Assembly: GCA_016720425.1 (NCBI GenBank)
Contig: JADKKQ010000003.1
Coordinates: 544,855 to 608,854, forward strand
Direction: 5' to 3'
Source of the DNA: Betaproteobacteria bacterium
GTDB lineage: Bacteria > Pseudomonadota > Gammaproteobacteria > Burkholderiales > Casimicrobiaceae
DNA: 64,000 nt
In this document: positions 47,499 to 59,549 of the stretch, piece by piece
Layout of the letters: every line of letters starts with the position of its first letter
Numbering within the stretch: the first letter of the stretch is position 1
Position numbers and translations under genes: made by a program
The notes under the pieces: model-generated
Seen by the model: only the letters and a program-made list of their open reading frames with translations
The model's database searches: none
What the model was told of the DNA's origin: nothing

Positions 47499-48546
47499 TG
47501 CGTCGTCTCCAGGGGTCTTGCGGGTGCCGGACGGTCGCGCGGGGCCCGGCGCGGGAATCCTCCGCTGCCGAGGCGCCGCTTCCGGAGTGCGTGGCCGGCG
47601 GCGACGGACCGCCATCGGCAACGGCTCCCGATCCACTGCGGGAGAACCGCGCCCGATGGCGGGTGATGGTCACCCCGAGGAGGACGCAGGCGGCGCCGGC
47701 CGCCTGCAGCAGGCCAAAGGTCTCGCCGAGCAGGAAGTAGGCGGTTGCGACGGCGAACACCGGGGAAACGTTGTTGAAGATGGCGACCCGGGCGGTGCCG
47801 ATGACGCCCGTTCCCCAGATCCAGAGGAAGTTGCAGAGGCACAGCGCAAGGACGCCGGAGAAGAACACGCTGCCCCAGGCGACCGCAGGAACCTCGGACC
47901 AGCGGACGCTGAGCGTGTCCGGCAGCGTCGCCGCCAGCAGGAGCACGGTGGTGAAGACCATCAGGTAGGCAGTCACCTGATAGGTCGAGTAGCGCTCCAG
48001 CAATTCCTTGGTGAACACCGTGTAGTAGGCGTAGCCGGCCTGCGAAGCGAGCAGCAGCAGCGTGCCCGTCAGGTGCGCGTCGGAGATGCCGAACCCGCTG
48101 CCGCTGCCGAAGACGATCAGCGCCACACCGGTGATCGAGCAGGCGATGCCGGCGACGACGGCCCGGGTGATGGCCTCGACCCCGAAGGCCTTGTTCAGCA
48201 GCAGCACGCTGACCGGCATCAGGCACAGGATGAAGGACGCGTTGCCGGAGGTGGTGCGCTGGATGCCCTCGGTGAAGAGGAGCTGGAAGACGAAGAAACC
48301 GAAGGCGCTGACGCGAAGCAGCTTCCACAGGTCGGCCCGCGTGGGGCGCCGATGCGACCGCGACAGCCAGAGTGCGACGATCGCGACGGCGCTGGCGACG
48401 ACCAGACGCGCGAGGTTGTACGGCTGCGGCGGGATGAACTGCAGGCCGAGCTTGATGATCGGCGGGTTGACGCCCCAGACGATGGCGACGAACAGCAGCG
48501 CCAGTTCGGCGACGTGACTCCTCCGCCTGTTGTCGGCGGTGTTCAA
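47485..48546 (-). CDS. EamA/DMT-family transporter
   Basis: An inner-membrane drug/metabolite transporter with about ten membrane helices in two EamA halves (AELALLFVAIVWGVNPPIIK and LTGTLLLLASQAGYAYYTVF), and a charged soluble tail of about 50 residues. The start is uncertain: the TTG at 48546 has no ribosome site, while a strong GGAGGAG lies four bases before GTC-GCC at the conserved N-terminus, where no normal start codon exists. It overlaps aidB by 14 bp. The substrate is unknown. Confidence 0.82.
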   Translation of the reverse strand: MNTADNRRRSHVAELALLFVAIVWGVNPPIIKLGLQFIPPQPYNLARLVVASAVAIVALWLSRSHRRPTRADLWKLLRVSAFGFFVFQLLFTEGIQRTTSGNASFILCLMPVSVLLLNKAFGVEAITRAVVAGIACSITGVALIVFGSGSGFGISDAHLTGTLLLLASQAGYAYYTVFTKELLERYSTYQVTAYLMVFTTVLLLAATLPDTLSVRWSEVPAVAWGSVFFSGVLALCLCNFLWIWGTGVIGTARVAIFNNVSPVFAVATAYFLLGETFGLLQAAGAACVLLGVTITRHRARFSRSGSGAVADGGPSPPATHSGSGASAAEDSRAGPRATVRHPQDPWRRRNERP

Positions 48547-48965
48547 TTGCGGAAACGGTGCGACGAGCCGCGGGACGGCTCGAGTCGCGTCGGGATTGCC
48601 GTGATCGACCTCCGTCGAAGCTTGGCCGCGCAGCAGCGGGCCCGGATGGCGGCGAGAAAATTCCGCTCGGCCCGCCAGGTGGGCGCGCCCTCGGGTCCGC
48701 GCCACCGGCCATGCGGCCGGCTGCAACAACCGCTAGGGTAACCCGGATTCGCGCACCCTGCCGCGCATGCCGTATGCTCGCGCCTGCGACGACACGAGCG
48801 CAGGCGCCCGGGATCCGGTGCGCTTCCCGGCCGCGGCCGTTGCCGGCGAACACGGACCGCGCCGGACCGCTTGCTCCGCCGGCGCCGCAGCACACTCGAC
48901 CACGATGCCCGGCGCGCGCGCCGAGCGCCGGGATCCCATCCCCACTGGCCAGGAGCGACATTGCG
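48547..48965. other. Divergent intergenic region
   Basis: This gap separates the EamA transporter from prpF. The EamA frame stays open leftward to 48729 but shows no membrane or family features there. I see no RNA gene or clear promoter box; it presumably holds the promoters of both divergent genes. Confidence 0.4.
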
Positions 48966-50138
48966 ATGCCGAGTCAGCTGCGAATCCCTGCCGTCTACAT
49001 GCGCGGCGGCACCAGCAAGGGTGTGTTCTTCGTGGCGCAGGACCTGCCGGCCGATCCCGTGGCGCGCGACCGCATTCTCCTGCGGGTGATCGGGAGCCCC
49101 GATCCGTACGGCCAGCACATCGACGGCCTGGGCGGGGCAACGTCCAGCACCAGCAAGGTGGTGATCCTGTCGCGGTCCCGGCGCCCCGGATTCGATGTCG
49201 ACTACCTGTTCGGCGCCGTTGCCGTCCGCGAGGCAGTCATCGACTGGTCGGGCAATTGCGGCAACTTGAGTTCCGCCGTGGGTCCGTTCGCCATCTGCGC
49301 CGGCCTCGTGCCTGCGCCTCCGGAAGGGCTCGCGACGGTACGCATCTGGCAGGCGAACATCGGCAAGCCGATCATCGCCCGCGTTCCCATGCGCGGCGGT
49401 GAAGTGGTCGAGGATGGCGACTTCGAGTTGGATGGCGTCGCCTTCTCCGGGGCGGAGATCGCGCTGGAGTTCGTCGACCCGGGCGCCGACGGCGGCGAAG
49501 CTGCGCGCTCGGGGTTGTTCCCGACCGGCCATCGCCTCGACCGGCTGGCGATCCCGGGACTGGGGCAAATCGAGGCGACGCTGATCGATGCCGGCAATCC
49601 GACGATCTTCATCGACGCCGAAGGGATGGGCCTGCGCGGGACCGAGTTGCAGTCGGACGTCAACGGCAACCAGGAAATCCTGGCGCGCGCCGAGGCCATC
49701 CGCGCGCACGGCGCCGTCGCCATGAAGCTGGTCGCGACGCCTGGCGAGGCGACGCGCACCCGGCCGCACACGCCCAAGCTGGCGCTGGTGGCGCCACCGA
49801 CGGATTACGTCGCTGCGAACGGAAGGACCATCCGCGCCGACACCGTCGATCTGCTGGCGCGCATCTTCTCGATGGGCGCGCTGCACCACGCGATGACCGG
49901 GACCGGCGCCGTCGCCATTGCCGCGGCCGCGGCGATTCCCGGCACGGTCGTGAGCCGCGTCGCGGCCACCGACAGCGAGGGCAAGCTGCGCTTTGGCCAC
50001 CCGTCGGGCACGCTGACCGTTGGCGCGCAGGCCGTCGAGGCGAACGGAGCGTGGACCATCGAGAAGGTCCGCATGAGCCGCTCGGCGCGCCGGCTCATGG
50101 AAGGGTGGGTTCGCGTGCCGGCGGGGACGATGGCGTGA
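48966..50138 (+). CDS. prpF: PrpF-family isomerase (methylaconitate/oxalomesaconate-type)
   Basis: A 390-residue PrpF protein (diaminopimelate-epimerase fold). It starts with IPAVYMRGGTSKGVFF and has DGLGGATSSTSKVVIL, the active-site region DWSGNCGNLSSAVGPFAI and a second active-site region LARIFSMGALHHAMTGTGAV. PrpF isomerises 2-methylaconitate in propionate use; relatives (GalD) act on 4-oxalomesaconate. No prpC, acnD or gallate genes are near, so the substrate is open. Confidence 0.88.
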   Translation: MPSQLRIPAVYMRGGTSKGVFFVAQDLPADPVARDRILLRVIGSPDPYGQHIDGLGGATSSTSKVVILSRSRRPGFDVDYLFGAVAVREAVIDWSGNCGNLSSAVGPFAICAGLVPAPPEGLATVRIWQANIGKPIIARVPMRGGEVVEDGDFELDGVAFSGAEIALEFVDPGADGGEAARSGLFPTGHRLDRLAIPGLGQIEATLIDAGNPTIFIDAEGMGLRGTELQSDVNGNQEILARAEAIRAHGAVAMKLVATPGEATRTRPHTPKLALVAPPTDYVAANGRTIRADTVDLLARIFSMGALHHAMTGTGAVAIAAAAAIPGTVVSRVAATDSEGKLRFGHPSGTLTVGAQAVEANGAWTIEKVRMSRSARRLMEGWVRVPAGTMA

Positions 50139-50285
50139 CCTGCGCTGCCGTCAGCTGCCGTGCGGTGGCGATCGCGGCGAGCGTGAGATGCCTCCCGCGG
50201 AGTCGCCGCCGCAAGGCCACGTTGCGCATCCGTTGCGATGAACGGTGTACCCTTCGCCCGCAGACGCAGACGACAGGAGGTGACA

Positions 50286-52655
50286 ATGAAATCAATCCCG
50301 AAGCAGCGAATCGTCGTGGCGGCAATCGCTGCGCTTGTGGCCGCGGTCCTGTCGATGCCTGCCACCGGGCAGACCCGGGGCGGACCCGACCGGTCGGTGC
50401 TGCCGATCCCCGAGCCGAAACGCCCGTCGTACAGCGAGATCGATGCGCGCAAGGCCAAGGCGCCGCCACGCTTCCAGGTGAAGGCGCCGGCCGGCGCGCC
50501 CAACGTCGTCGTCGTGCTGATCGACGACCTGGGATTCGGCGTCGCCAGCAGCTTCGGCGGCCCGGTCGGCACGCCGACCCTCGATGCGGTGGCGCAGAAC
50601 GGGCTGCGCTACACCAATTTCCACACCACGGCACTGTGCTCGCCGACCCGGGCGGCATTGAAATCCGGGCGCAACCATCACACGGTGAACATGGGCTTCA
50701 TCACCGAGATGGCGACGGCATTCCCGGGCGCCACCGGCCAGATTCCCAATGCGACCGCACCGCTTGCCGAAATGCTGCGCCTCAACGGCTACGGCACGGC
50801 GGCCTTCGGCAAGTGGCACGAGACGGCCGCGTGGGAAGCCGGCGCCTCGGGTCCCTTCGATCGCTGGCCGACGCGCCAGGGCTTCGACAAATTCTACGGC
50901 TTCCTCGGTGGCGAGACCAACCAGTGGGCGCCTTACCTCTACGACGGCGACGCGCAGGTCGAGTTGCCCAACGACCCGAACTACCACTTCATGACCGACA
51001 TGACGGACAAGGCGCGGGCGTGGATCAAGTACCAGAAGGCACTCGCGCCCGACAAGCCGTCGTTCGTGTACTTCGCGCCCGGGGCCACGCACGCGCCGCA
51101 CCACGTGCCCAAGGAGTGGATCGCCCGGTGGAAGGGCAAGTTCGACCAGGGCTGGGACAAGCTGCGCGAGGAAACCCTGGCCCGGCAGATCAGGATGGGC
51201 GTCGTGCCTCCCGCGACCCGGCTCGCGCCGAAGCCGCCGGCGATCAAGGACTGGGAATCTCTGTCGGCTGACGAAAAGCGCCTGTTCTCCCGTCAGGCCG
51301 AAGTCTTCGCCGCGTACGTCGAATACACCGACCACGAGGTCGGCCGCATGCTCCAGGCCTTCGACGACGTGGGGCAGGCCGACAACACGCTGGTCTTCTA
51401 CGTCGCCGGCGACAACGGCACCAGCGGCGAGGGCGGCCAGAACGGCATGTTCAACGAGTACACCTACTTCAACGGGGTGCAGGAGAAGGTCGAGGACATG
51501 CTGAAGCTGATCGACAAGTGGGGAGGACCCGAGACCTACCCGCACATGGCGGCGGGCTGGGCGGTGGCGCTGAACGCGCCCTTCGGCTGGATGAAGCAGG
51601 TGCCGTCCGACTTCGGCGGCACGCGCAACGGCATGGCGGTCAGTTGGCCACGCGGAATCAAGGCCCGGAACGAGATCCGCACCCAGTTCGGCCACGTGAT
51701 CGACGTGGCGCCGACGGTGCTGCAGGCGGCGGGCCTGCCGGAACCCCGGTCGGTCAACGGCACGCCGCAGATTCCGATGGAGGGGAAGAGCCTCGTCTAC
51801 TCGTTCGACGACGCGAAGGCGAAGGAGCGGCACACGACGCAGTACTTCGAGATCGCCGGCAACCGCGCCATCTACCACGACGGCTGGTACGCGCGCACCA
51901 TCCACCGCGCACCCTGGGAGGCGCAGCCGCGCCGGTCGCTGGCGGACAACTCCGCCTGGCAGCTGTACGACGTCCGCTCCGACTTCAGCCTCGTCGACGA
52001 CGTCGCGACCAGGCATCCGAAGAAGCTCGCGGAACTGCAGGCGCTCTATCTGAACGAAGCGAAGAAGTACCACGTCCTGCCGATGGACGATCGCGTGTTC
52101 GAGCGGCTCGACGCCGCCCTGGTCGGGCGTCCCGACCTGATGGCCGGCCGCACGTCGCTGACGCTGGCGGAGGGGATGTCCGGGATGATGGAATCGGTCT
52201 TCATCAACGTGAAGAACCGGTCGAAGACGATCACCGCCGAGGTCGACGTGCCGCAGGGCGGGGGCAACGGCACGCTCATCGCGCAGGGCGGGCGCTTCGG
52301 CGGCTGGTCGCTGTACGTCAAGGACGGCGTACCCGCCTACGGCTACAACTTCCTCGGGCTGCAGCAAAGCGCGATCGCCGGCACCAAGCCGCTGCCGGCC
52401 GGCAAGAGCACGATCCGCTTCGACTTTGCCTACGACGGCGGCGGCCCGGGCAAGGGCGGCACGGGGACCTTGTCGGTCAACGGCGAGAAGGTCGCCGAGG
52501 GGCGGCTGGAGCGCACGCAGGCCGGGCTGTTCTCGGCGGACGAGACCGCGGACGTCGGCATCGACCTCGGCACGCCGGTCGTCGAGGCCGTCGGCGCGGA
52601 AGCGCGGTCGCGATTCACCGGCCGGATACCCAAGCTGACGGTCGAGGTGAGGTAG
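50286..52655 (+). CDS. Secreted arylsulfatase
   Basis: A 789-residue type I sulfatase. Residues 1-29 are a signal peptide. The sulfatase domain starts PNVVVVLIDDLGFGVASSFG (metal Asp pair) and carries the signature CSPTRAALKSGR, in which the Cys becomes formylglycine. Metal/active-site residues continue in AAFGKWHETA and YVAGDNGTSGEGG. The last ~180 residues form a beta-rich C-terminal domain with LSVNGEKVAEGRLE. A perfect AGGAGGTGACA precedes the ATG. The formylglycine-generating enzyme is not in the window. It would release sulfate from sulfate esters in the periplasm. Confidence 0.92.
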   Translation: MKSIPKQRIVVAAIAALVAAVLSMPATGQTRGGPDRSVLPIPEPKRPSYSEIDARKAKAPPRFQVKAPAGAPNVVVVLIDDLGFGVASSFGGPVGTPTLDAVAQNGLRYTNFHTTALCSPTRAALKSGRNHHTVNMGFITEMATAFPGATGQIPNATAPLAEMLRLNGYGTAAFGKWHETAAWEAGASGPFDRWPTRQGFDKFYGFLGGETNQWAPYLYDGDAQVELPNDPNYHFMTDMTDKARAWIKYQKALAPDKPSFVYFAPGATHAPHHVPKEWIARWKGKFDQGWDKLREETLARQIRMGVVPPATRLAPKPPAIKDWESLSADEKRLFSRQAEVFAAYVEYTDHEVGRMLQAFDDVGQADNTLVFYVAGDNGTSGEGGQNGMFNEYTYFNGVQEKVEDMLKLIDKWGGPETYPHMAAGWAVALNAPFGWMKQVPSDFGGTRNGMAVSWPRGIKARNEIRTQFGHVIDVAPTVLQAAGLPEPRSVNGTPQIPMEGKSLVYSFDDAKAKERHTTQYFEIAGNRAIYHDGWYARTIHRAPWEAQPRRSLADNSAWQLYDVRSDFSLVDDVATRHPKKLAELQALYLNEAKKYHVLPMDDRVFERLDAALVGRPDLMAGRTSLTLAEGMSGMMESVFINVKNRSKTITAEVDVPQGGGNGTLIAQGGRFGGWSLYVKDGVPAYGYNFLGLQQSAIAGTKPLPAGKSTIRFDFAYDGGGPGKGGTGTLSVNGEKVAEGRLERTQAGLFSADETADVGIDLGTPVVEAVGAEARSRFTGRIPKLTVEVR

Positions 52656-52716
52656 CTGCCGGGCACGCGGCCGGCACGGCCGGACTCCATCTCGTCACTT
52701 GAATTTCAACAGAGCC

Positions 52717-52750
52717 AAAAGAAATCGGGCACGCGGCCCGATTTCTTAAA
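52717..52750. terminator. Bidirectional rho-independent terminator
   Basis: AAGAAATCGGGC, loop ACGCG, and GCCCGATTTCTT form a perfect 12-base stem flanked by A-rich and T-rich ends. It serves the arylsulfatase gene from the left and the small secreted protein gene from the right, where TTTT follows the stem. Confidence 0.85.
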
Positions 52751-52785
52751 CGTGGTGCTGAAACGAGTCAGCACACGAAGCGTGC

Positions 52786-53001
52786 TTACTTCTTGGCGTC
52801 GGGCTTCTTCTCGCCTTCCATCAGCTTCTTGCACTCGGCCTTCATCTTCTCGTCGGTCGACTTCGGATCCATCTTCTTGCAGGCTTCCATCTTCTTGGCC
52901 TTGTCCGCATCGCTCATCGCGCCGCCGTGAGCCGCGGCGAACGCGCCGACGGAAGCGGTGGCAAAGATTGCGGCAATCAACATCGACATCAGCTTGTTCA
53001 T
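52786..53001 (-). CDS. Small secreted Lys/Met-rich protein
   Basis: A 71-residue protein: a signal peptide (MNKLMSMLIAAIFATASVGA, cut near FAAAHG) and a mature part of about 45 residues, highly charged, with two cysteines (MEACKKMDP and KAECKKLMEG). A third of the mature part is Lys. Such proteins are often stress-induced envelope proteins, but I do not recognise a named family. The ATG at 53001 is preceded by GAGAGTC, a modest ribosome site. Confidence 0.72.
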   Translation of the reverse strand: MNKLMSMLIAAIFATASVGAFAAAHGGAMSDADKAKKMEACKKMDPKSTDEKMKAECKKLMEGEKKPDAKK

Positions 53002-53070
53002 GGTTAGACTCTCGGGTTTGGGTTGGGAAGGAACGTTCCTGGTGAACGCGCCCGGCAGTCTAGAGCAAAA

Positions 53071-54297
53071 ATGACCGCAAGTCACCGTATCAACCCCCTG
53101 TTTTCAAAGGTTATCGGGATATTTCTGCCGGCGCTGGCGGTTTTCGCCCTGGCCGGGGCCGGCCTGGCACCCCTGCACCTGCTGGCCGCCCCGCGTCTGC
53201 CGACCGATCCGGCCGAGGTGCTGGAGCGCCTGCCGCTACGCCCCGGCGACGCCTCGGCCCGCGAATTGGTCGGGCTTCGGTCGGCCGTGACCCGGGCCGC
53301 CAGGGAGGCTCCGGCCGATCCGCTGCCGGCCGCCCAACTGGCCGGGCGCTACTACGAACTGGCCGTTGCCCGAGGCGATCCGCGTTACATCGGCTATGCC
53401 GATGCGGTCCTGGCGCCGTTTGCCCGGGACCGGACCCCGGCCGTGCTGACGGTTCGCGGGCAGTTGCGGCAATACCGGCATGACTTCGACGGGGCGCTGC
53501 AGGACTTCGCCGCCGCGCTCGAGGCCGACCCGCAATTCGCCTCGGCCCACGCCTGGCGCGGCGCCATCTTCCTGGTCCAGGCCAATTACGCGGCGGCAAA
53601 GTCCGAGTGCGATGCCCTGCTGGCCCTCGACCGCCCTACGCTCTACGGCGGCTGCATCGGGCTGGTGCTCGCCTATGGGGGCCGGATGGACGCCGGATAC
53701 GCCGCCTTGCAGCGTGCCCTGGATGGCACCCGTGACCCAGGCAACCGGTTGTGGTTGCTCACCCGCCTGGGCGAGGTGGCGGCCTGGCGCGGGCAGCCGG
53801 AAGCGGCCGAAAGGCACTACCGCGCCGCGCTCGCGCTGGGCATCGACGACGGCTACCTGCTGGCCGCCTGGAGCGACTTCCTGCTGGACCGGCAACGCCC
53901 GGCCGAAGTGGTGAAGTGGCTGGCCGGATGGGAAGCCTCCGACGGACTGCTGCTGCGGCTCGCCTTGGCCGAGACCGCGCTCGAGCAGCCCGCCGCCAAG
54001 GCGCACGTGCAGGCGCTGGCGGACCGGTTCGCCGCGGCGAAGCTGCGCGGCGACACCACGCATCGCGCCGAAGAGGCGCGCTACCTCCTGCACCTGGCCG
54101 GCGATCCGGCCGCCGCGCTCGCCGTGGCCGCCGCCAACTACCGGGTGCAGCGCGAACCACGCGACGCCCGGGTGCTGCTGGAAGCGGCGATCGCGGCGAG
54201 GGATGCCGGCGCCGCGCAACCGGTGCGCGACTGGCTGCGGTCCAGCGGATTCGAGGACCCGCATTTGCGGCAACTGGGATTGGCGTCGGCCCCATGA
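53071..54297 (+). CDS. TPR protein with membrane anchor
   Basis: A 408-residue protein. An uncleaved or cleaved N-terminal hydrophobic segment (VIGIFLPALAVFALAGAGLA) is followed by TPR-type helices: RGQLRQYRHDFDGALQDFAA, AWRGAIFLVQANYAAAKSEC and LGEVAAWRGQPEAAERHYRA. It probably sits in the periplasm as a scaffold. Its stop overlaps the hupE start as ATGA, so the two are translationally coupled. Confidence 0.78.
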   Translation: MTASHRINPLFSKVIGIFLPALAVFALAGAGLAPLHLLAAPRLPTDPAEVLERLPLRPGDASARELVGLRSAVTRAAREAPADPLPAAQLAGRYYELAVARGDPRYIGYADAVLAPFARDRTPAVLTVRGQLRQYRHDFDGALQDFAAALEADPQFASAHAWRGAIFLVQANYAAAKSECDALLALDRPTLYGGCIGLVLAYGGRMDAGYAALQRALDGTRDPGNRLWLLTRLGEVAAWRGQPEAAERHYRAALALGIDDGYLLAAWSDFLLDRQRPAEVVKWLAGWEASDGLLLRLALAETALEQPAAKAHVQALADRFAAAKLRGDTTHRAEEARYLLHLAGDPAAALAVAAANYRVQREPRDARVLLEAAIAARDAGAAQPVRDWLRSSGFEDPHLRQLGLASAP

Positions 54298-55433
54298 TGC
54301 GGCTGCGAGGATTCCTGTATCTGATGCTCTCGCTCTGCGCCTGGCTTGCCGTGCCGGCGATGGCGCACAAGGCGAGCGACAGCTACCTGGTGCTGCAGGT
54401 CAAGGGCCGGGACGTGGCTGGCCAGTGGGACGTCGCCCTGCGCGACATCGACTTCGCCATCGGCCTCGATGCCAATGGCGACGGCGACATCACCTGGGGC
54501 GAACTGCAGGCGCGCCACGCCGACATCGCCGCCTGGGCGCTGGGACGGTTGAAGCTGGAGCGCGGCGGCGACTGCGCGCTGCAGGCGACCGAGCACCTGG
54601 TGGACGACCACACCGACGGCGCCTATGCGGTGCTGCGGTTCACCGGCACCTGCCCGTCCGGCGCGCAGGCGCTTGCGTTGAGCTACCGGCTCCTGTTCGA
54701 CATCGACCAGCTGCACCGCGGGCTGCTGCGGCTGGAGGTGGACGGCGTCGCGCAGACCTCGGTGCTGGGGCCGGACAGCGGGGTGCTGAACGTGAAGGCC
54801 GGCGAGACTTCCCGGCTGGCGCAGTTCGGCACGTACCTGGTGGAGGGCACCTACCACATCTGGATCGGCTCCGACCACGTCCTGTTCCTGTTGTCGCTGC
54901 TGCTGCCTGCCGTGCTGGTGCACGAGTCGCGGCGCTGGACGGGCGTGGGTTCGTTGCGCGCCGCGCTGACCGAAGTGCTCTGGGTGGTCACTGCCTTCAC
55001 CGTCGCGCATTCGATCACGCTGTCGATCGCGGCGCTGCAGATCGTCGGGCTGCCGTCGCGCCTGGTGGAATCCGCCATTGCCGCGTCGGTGGCGCTGGCG
55101 GCGGCCAACAACCTGTGGCCGGTGGTGGAGCGGCGGCGCTGGCTGGTGGCTTTCGGCTTCGGCCTGATTCACGGATTCGGCTTCGCCAGCGTGCTGACCG
55201 AACTCGGCTTGCCCAAGGACGCGCTGGTGCTCTCGCTGCTGGGGTTCAATGTCGGCGTCGAGATCGGCCAACTGGCCATCGTGGCGTGCTTCCTGCCGGT
55301 GGCCTACCTGCTGCGAAACACGCCGCTGTACCGCCAGGGCGTGTTCGTGGGCGGCTCGATGCTCATCCTGCTGCTGGCGCTGGTGTGGCTCGTCGAACGG
55401 GTGTTCAACCTGAAGCTGATCGGCGCCGTTTGA
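54294..55433 (+). CDS. HupE/UreJ-family membrane protein with EF-hand-like loop
   Basis: A 379-residue protein: signal peptide (cut after VPAMA), a periplasmic domain of about 170 residues with an EF-hand-like loop DANGDGDITWGEL, and six to seven membrane helices starting at HIWIGSDHVLFLLSLLLPAV. Later helices contain AFTVAHSITLSIAAL and FGFGLIHGFGFASVL, whose conserved His and Asp residues fit HupE/UreJ metal permeases. The family is linked with nickel or other metal uptake but function is mostly inferred. The neighbour TPR gene is its likely partner. Confidence 0.8.
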   Translation: MMRLRGFLYLMLSLCAWLAVPAMAHKASDSYLVLQVKGRDVAGQWDVALRDIDFAIGLDANGDGDITWGELQARHADIAAWALGRLKLERGGDCALQATEHLVDDHTDGAYAVLRFTGTCPSGAQALALSYRLLFDIDQLHRGLLRLEVDGVAQTSVLGPDSGVLNVKAGETSRLAQFGTYLVEGTYHIWIGSDHVLFLLSLLLPAVLVHESRRWTGVGSLRAALTEVLWVVTAFTVAHSITLSIAALQIVGLPSRLVESAIAASVALAAANNLWPVVERRRWLVAFGFGLIHGFGFASVLTELGLPKDALVLSLLGFNVGVEIGQLAIVACFLPVAYLLRNTPLYRQGVFVGGSMLILLLALVWLVERVFNLKLIGAV

Positions 55434-55533
55434 CTCGGCACGAGGAAGTCAGAAGCCGCCGATCGCCGCAGCAATGCCTTCCCATCGGCGCCTGGAAGCC
55501 TCCGGACGCACGGCGGGTTGGCGTGGTATCAGC

Positions 55534-56394
55534 TCAGCCGCCTGTTTCGAAGCCGGGGTACAGCGTCATGCCGCCGTCGATGAACAGCGTGGTGCCGATG
55601 ACGTAGTCGCTGAAGTCCGAGGCCAGCCACACGGCGGCACGGCCGATCTCGTCGACCTCGCCGATGCGCTTGTAGGGCACCAGCTTCATCAGCTCGGCAT
55701 AGGCCTCGGGAGTGCCCCAGGCCGCGGTGTTGATCGGCGTGCGGATCGCGCCCGGGCCGATGGAATTGACGCGGATCCGTTTCTCGGCCACCTCCTGCGC
55801 CAGGCTCTTCATCAGCAGCATCAGCCCGCCCTTGCTGGCCGCGTAGTTGACGTGGCCCGCCCAGGGGATGATTTCGTGCACCGAGCTGGTGAAGATGATC
55901 TTGCCCGCCGACACCGACACCTCGGGGCGCACGCCGCGGCGCAAATACTCGCGCACCGCCTCGCGAGCGCACAGGAAGGCGCCGCGCAGGTTGACGTTCA
56001 TCACCTGGTCCCACTGCGCCACGCTCATCTCGTGGAAGGGCGCGTTCCTCTCCAGCCCGGCGTTGCTGGCCAGGATGTCCACCGTGCCGAATTTTTTCAC
56101 CGCGGCGGCGAACATGGCCTGCACCTGGGTCTCGTCGGAGACGTCGGCCATCAAGGTGATCGCACCCACGCCGGCGGCACGCAGCTCGGCAGCCACCGCC
56201 TCGGCGTCCTCGGGCTTGGCCACGTAGTTGACCACCACGTTGGCGCCGGCACGGCCCAGCGCCAGCGCGATGGCGCGGCCGATGCCGGAGTTGGCACCGG
56301 TGACCAGCGCGGTCTGCCCTTTCAGCAACGCCAGGTGCTGCAGCGACGGCAGCACCGGCTGCGGCAGGTTCATGTGCTCGTAGTAGCTCTTCAT
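55534..56394 (-). CDS. Short-chain dehydrogenase, glucose 1-dehydrogenase-like
   Basis: A 286-residue SDR. It has the nucleotide motif TGANSGIGRAIALALG, the NAG motif LASNAGLERN and the catalytic Ser-Tyr-Lys (FTSSVHEII, then YAASKGG). Length and the FIDGGMTLYPGF end match glucose 1-dehydrogenase-like SDRs. It lies 16 bp after the glycoside hydrolase stop position on the same strand, in reading order after it, so glucose released by the hydrolase could be its substrate; that link is inference. Confidence 0.85.
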   Translation of the reverse strand: MKSYYEHMNLPQPVLPSLQHLALLKGQTALVTGANSGIGRAIALALGRAGANVVVNYVAKPEDAEAVAAELRAAGVGAITLMADVSDETQVQAMFAAAVKKFGTVDILASNAGLERNAPFHEMSVAQWDQVMNVNLRGAFLCAREAVREYLRRGVRPEVSVSAGKIIFTSSVHEIIPWAGHVNYAASKGGLMLLMKSLAQEVAEKRIRVNSIGPGAIRTPINTAAWGTPEAYAELMKLVPYKRIGEVDEIGRAAVWLASDFSDYVIGTTLFIDGGMTLYPGFETGG

Positions 56395-56410
56395 GATGGA
56401 ACCTTTTGGG

Positions 56411-59173
<2,763 letters not shown>

Positions 59174-59456
59174 CTTCGTGGCTTCCTGGTGTCGACGCGC
59201 CGACGGCGCGTGGTCCGGTTCGTCGCAAGCATCACCGATGGTCGCGACTTCCTGCGCGGGGCGAGTGCCTGTGCCGCGCACCCACACTTTACCGCGTTGG
59301 GCGTGGCGCGGTTGAAGTGCGAGCCCAAATCCGGCTCCGGGCCGGCCGCGCGCCGATGTGCGGCAGCCGCCGCGGCGCGGCCGCCGCAATCCCGGGTGCC
59401 GGGCCGCATGAACGGTGATGGATCGGAATCGTCAAGCCGCTCGCAGCGATCGACGC
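59174..59456. other. Gene-free stretch upstream of the glycoside hydrolase
   Basis: Between the hydrolase start and the HEPN remnant I see no gene, RNA or repeat. It presumably holds the promoter of the hydrolase operon. Confidence 0.4.
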
Positions 59457-59549
59457 ACGCTTCAAGCCTGCGAATTCTCTGGCGTCTGGTGGTTCGGGCG
59501 CGAGCGCCCTTCCCGGACCGGCCAGGTTCTCAAGCGGCGAGGGCATCAT
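59457..59549 (-). pseudogene. Truncated HEPN toxin remnant
   Basis: Only the first ~31 residues of a HEPN-type gene remain (SPLENLAGPGRALAPEPPDA, then REFAGL); after that, similarity to the intact-length copy at 60962-61386 stops. Its start overlaps the end of the MNT gene by 20 bases, the normal MNT-HEPN operon arrangement. Confidence 0.6.
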
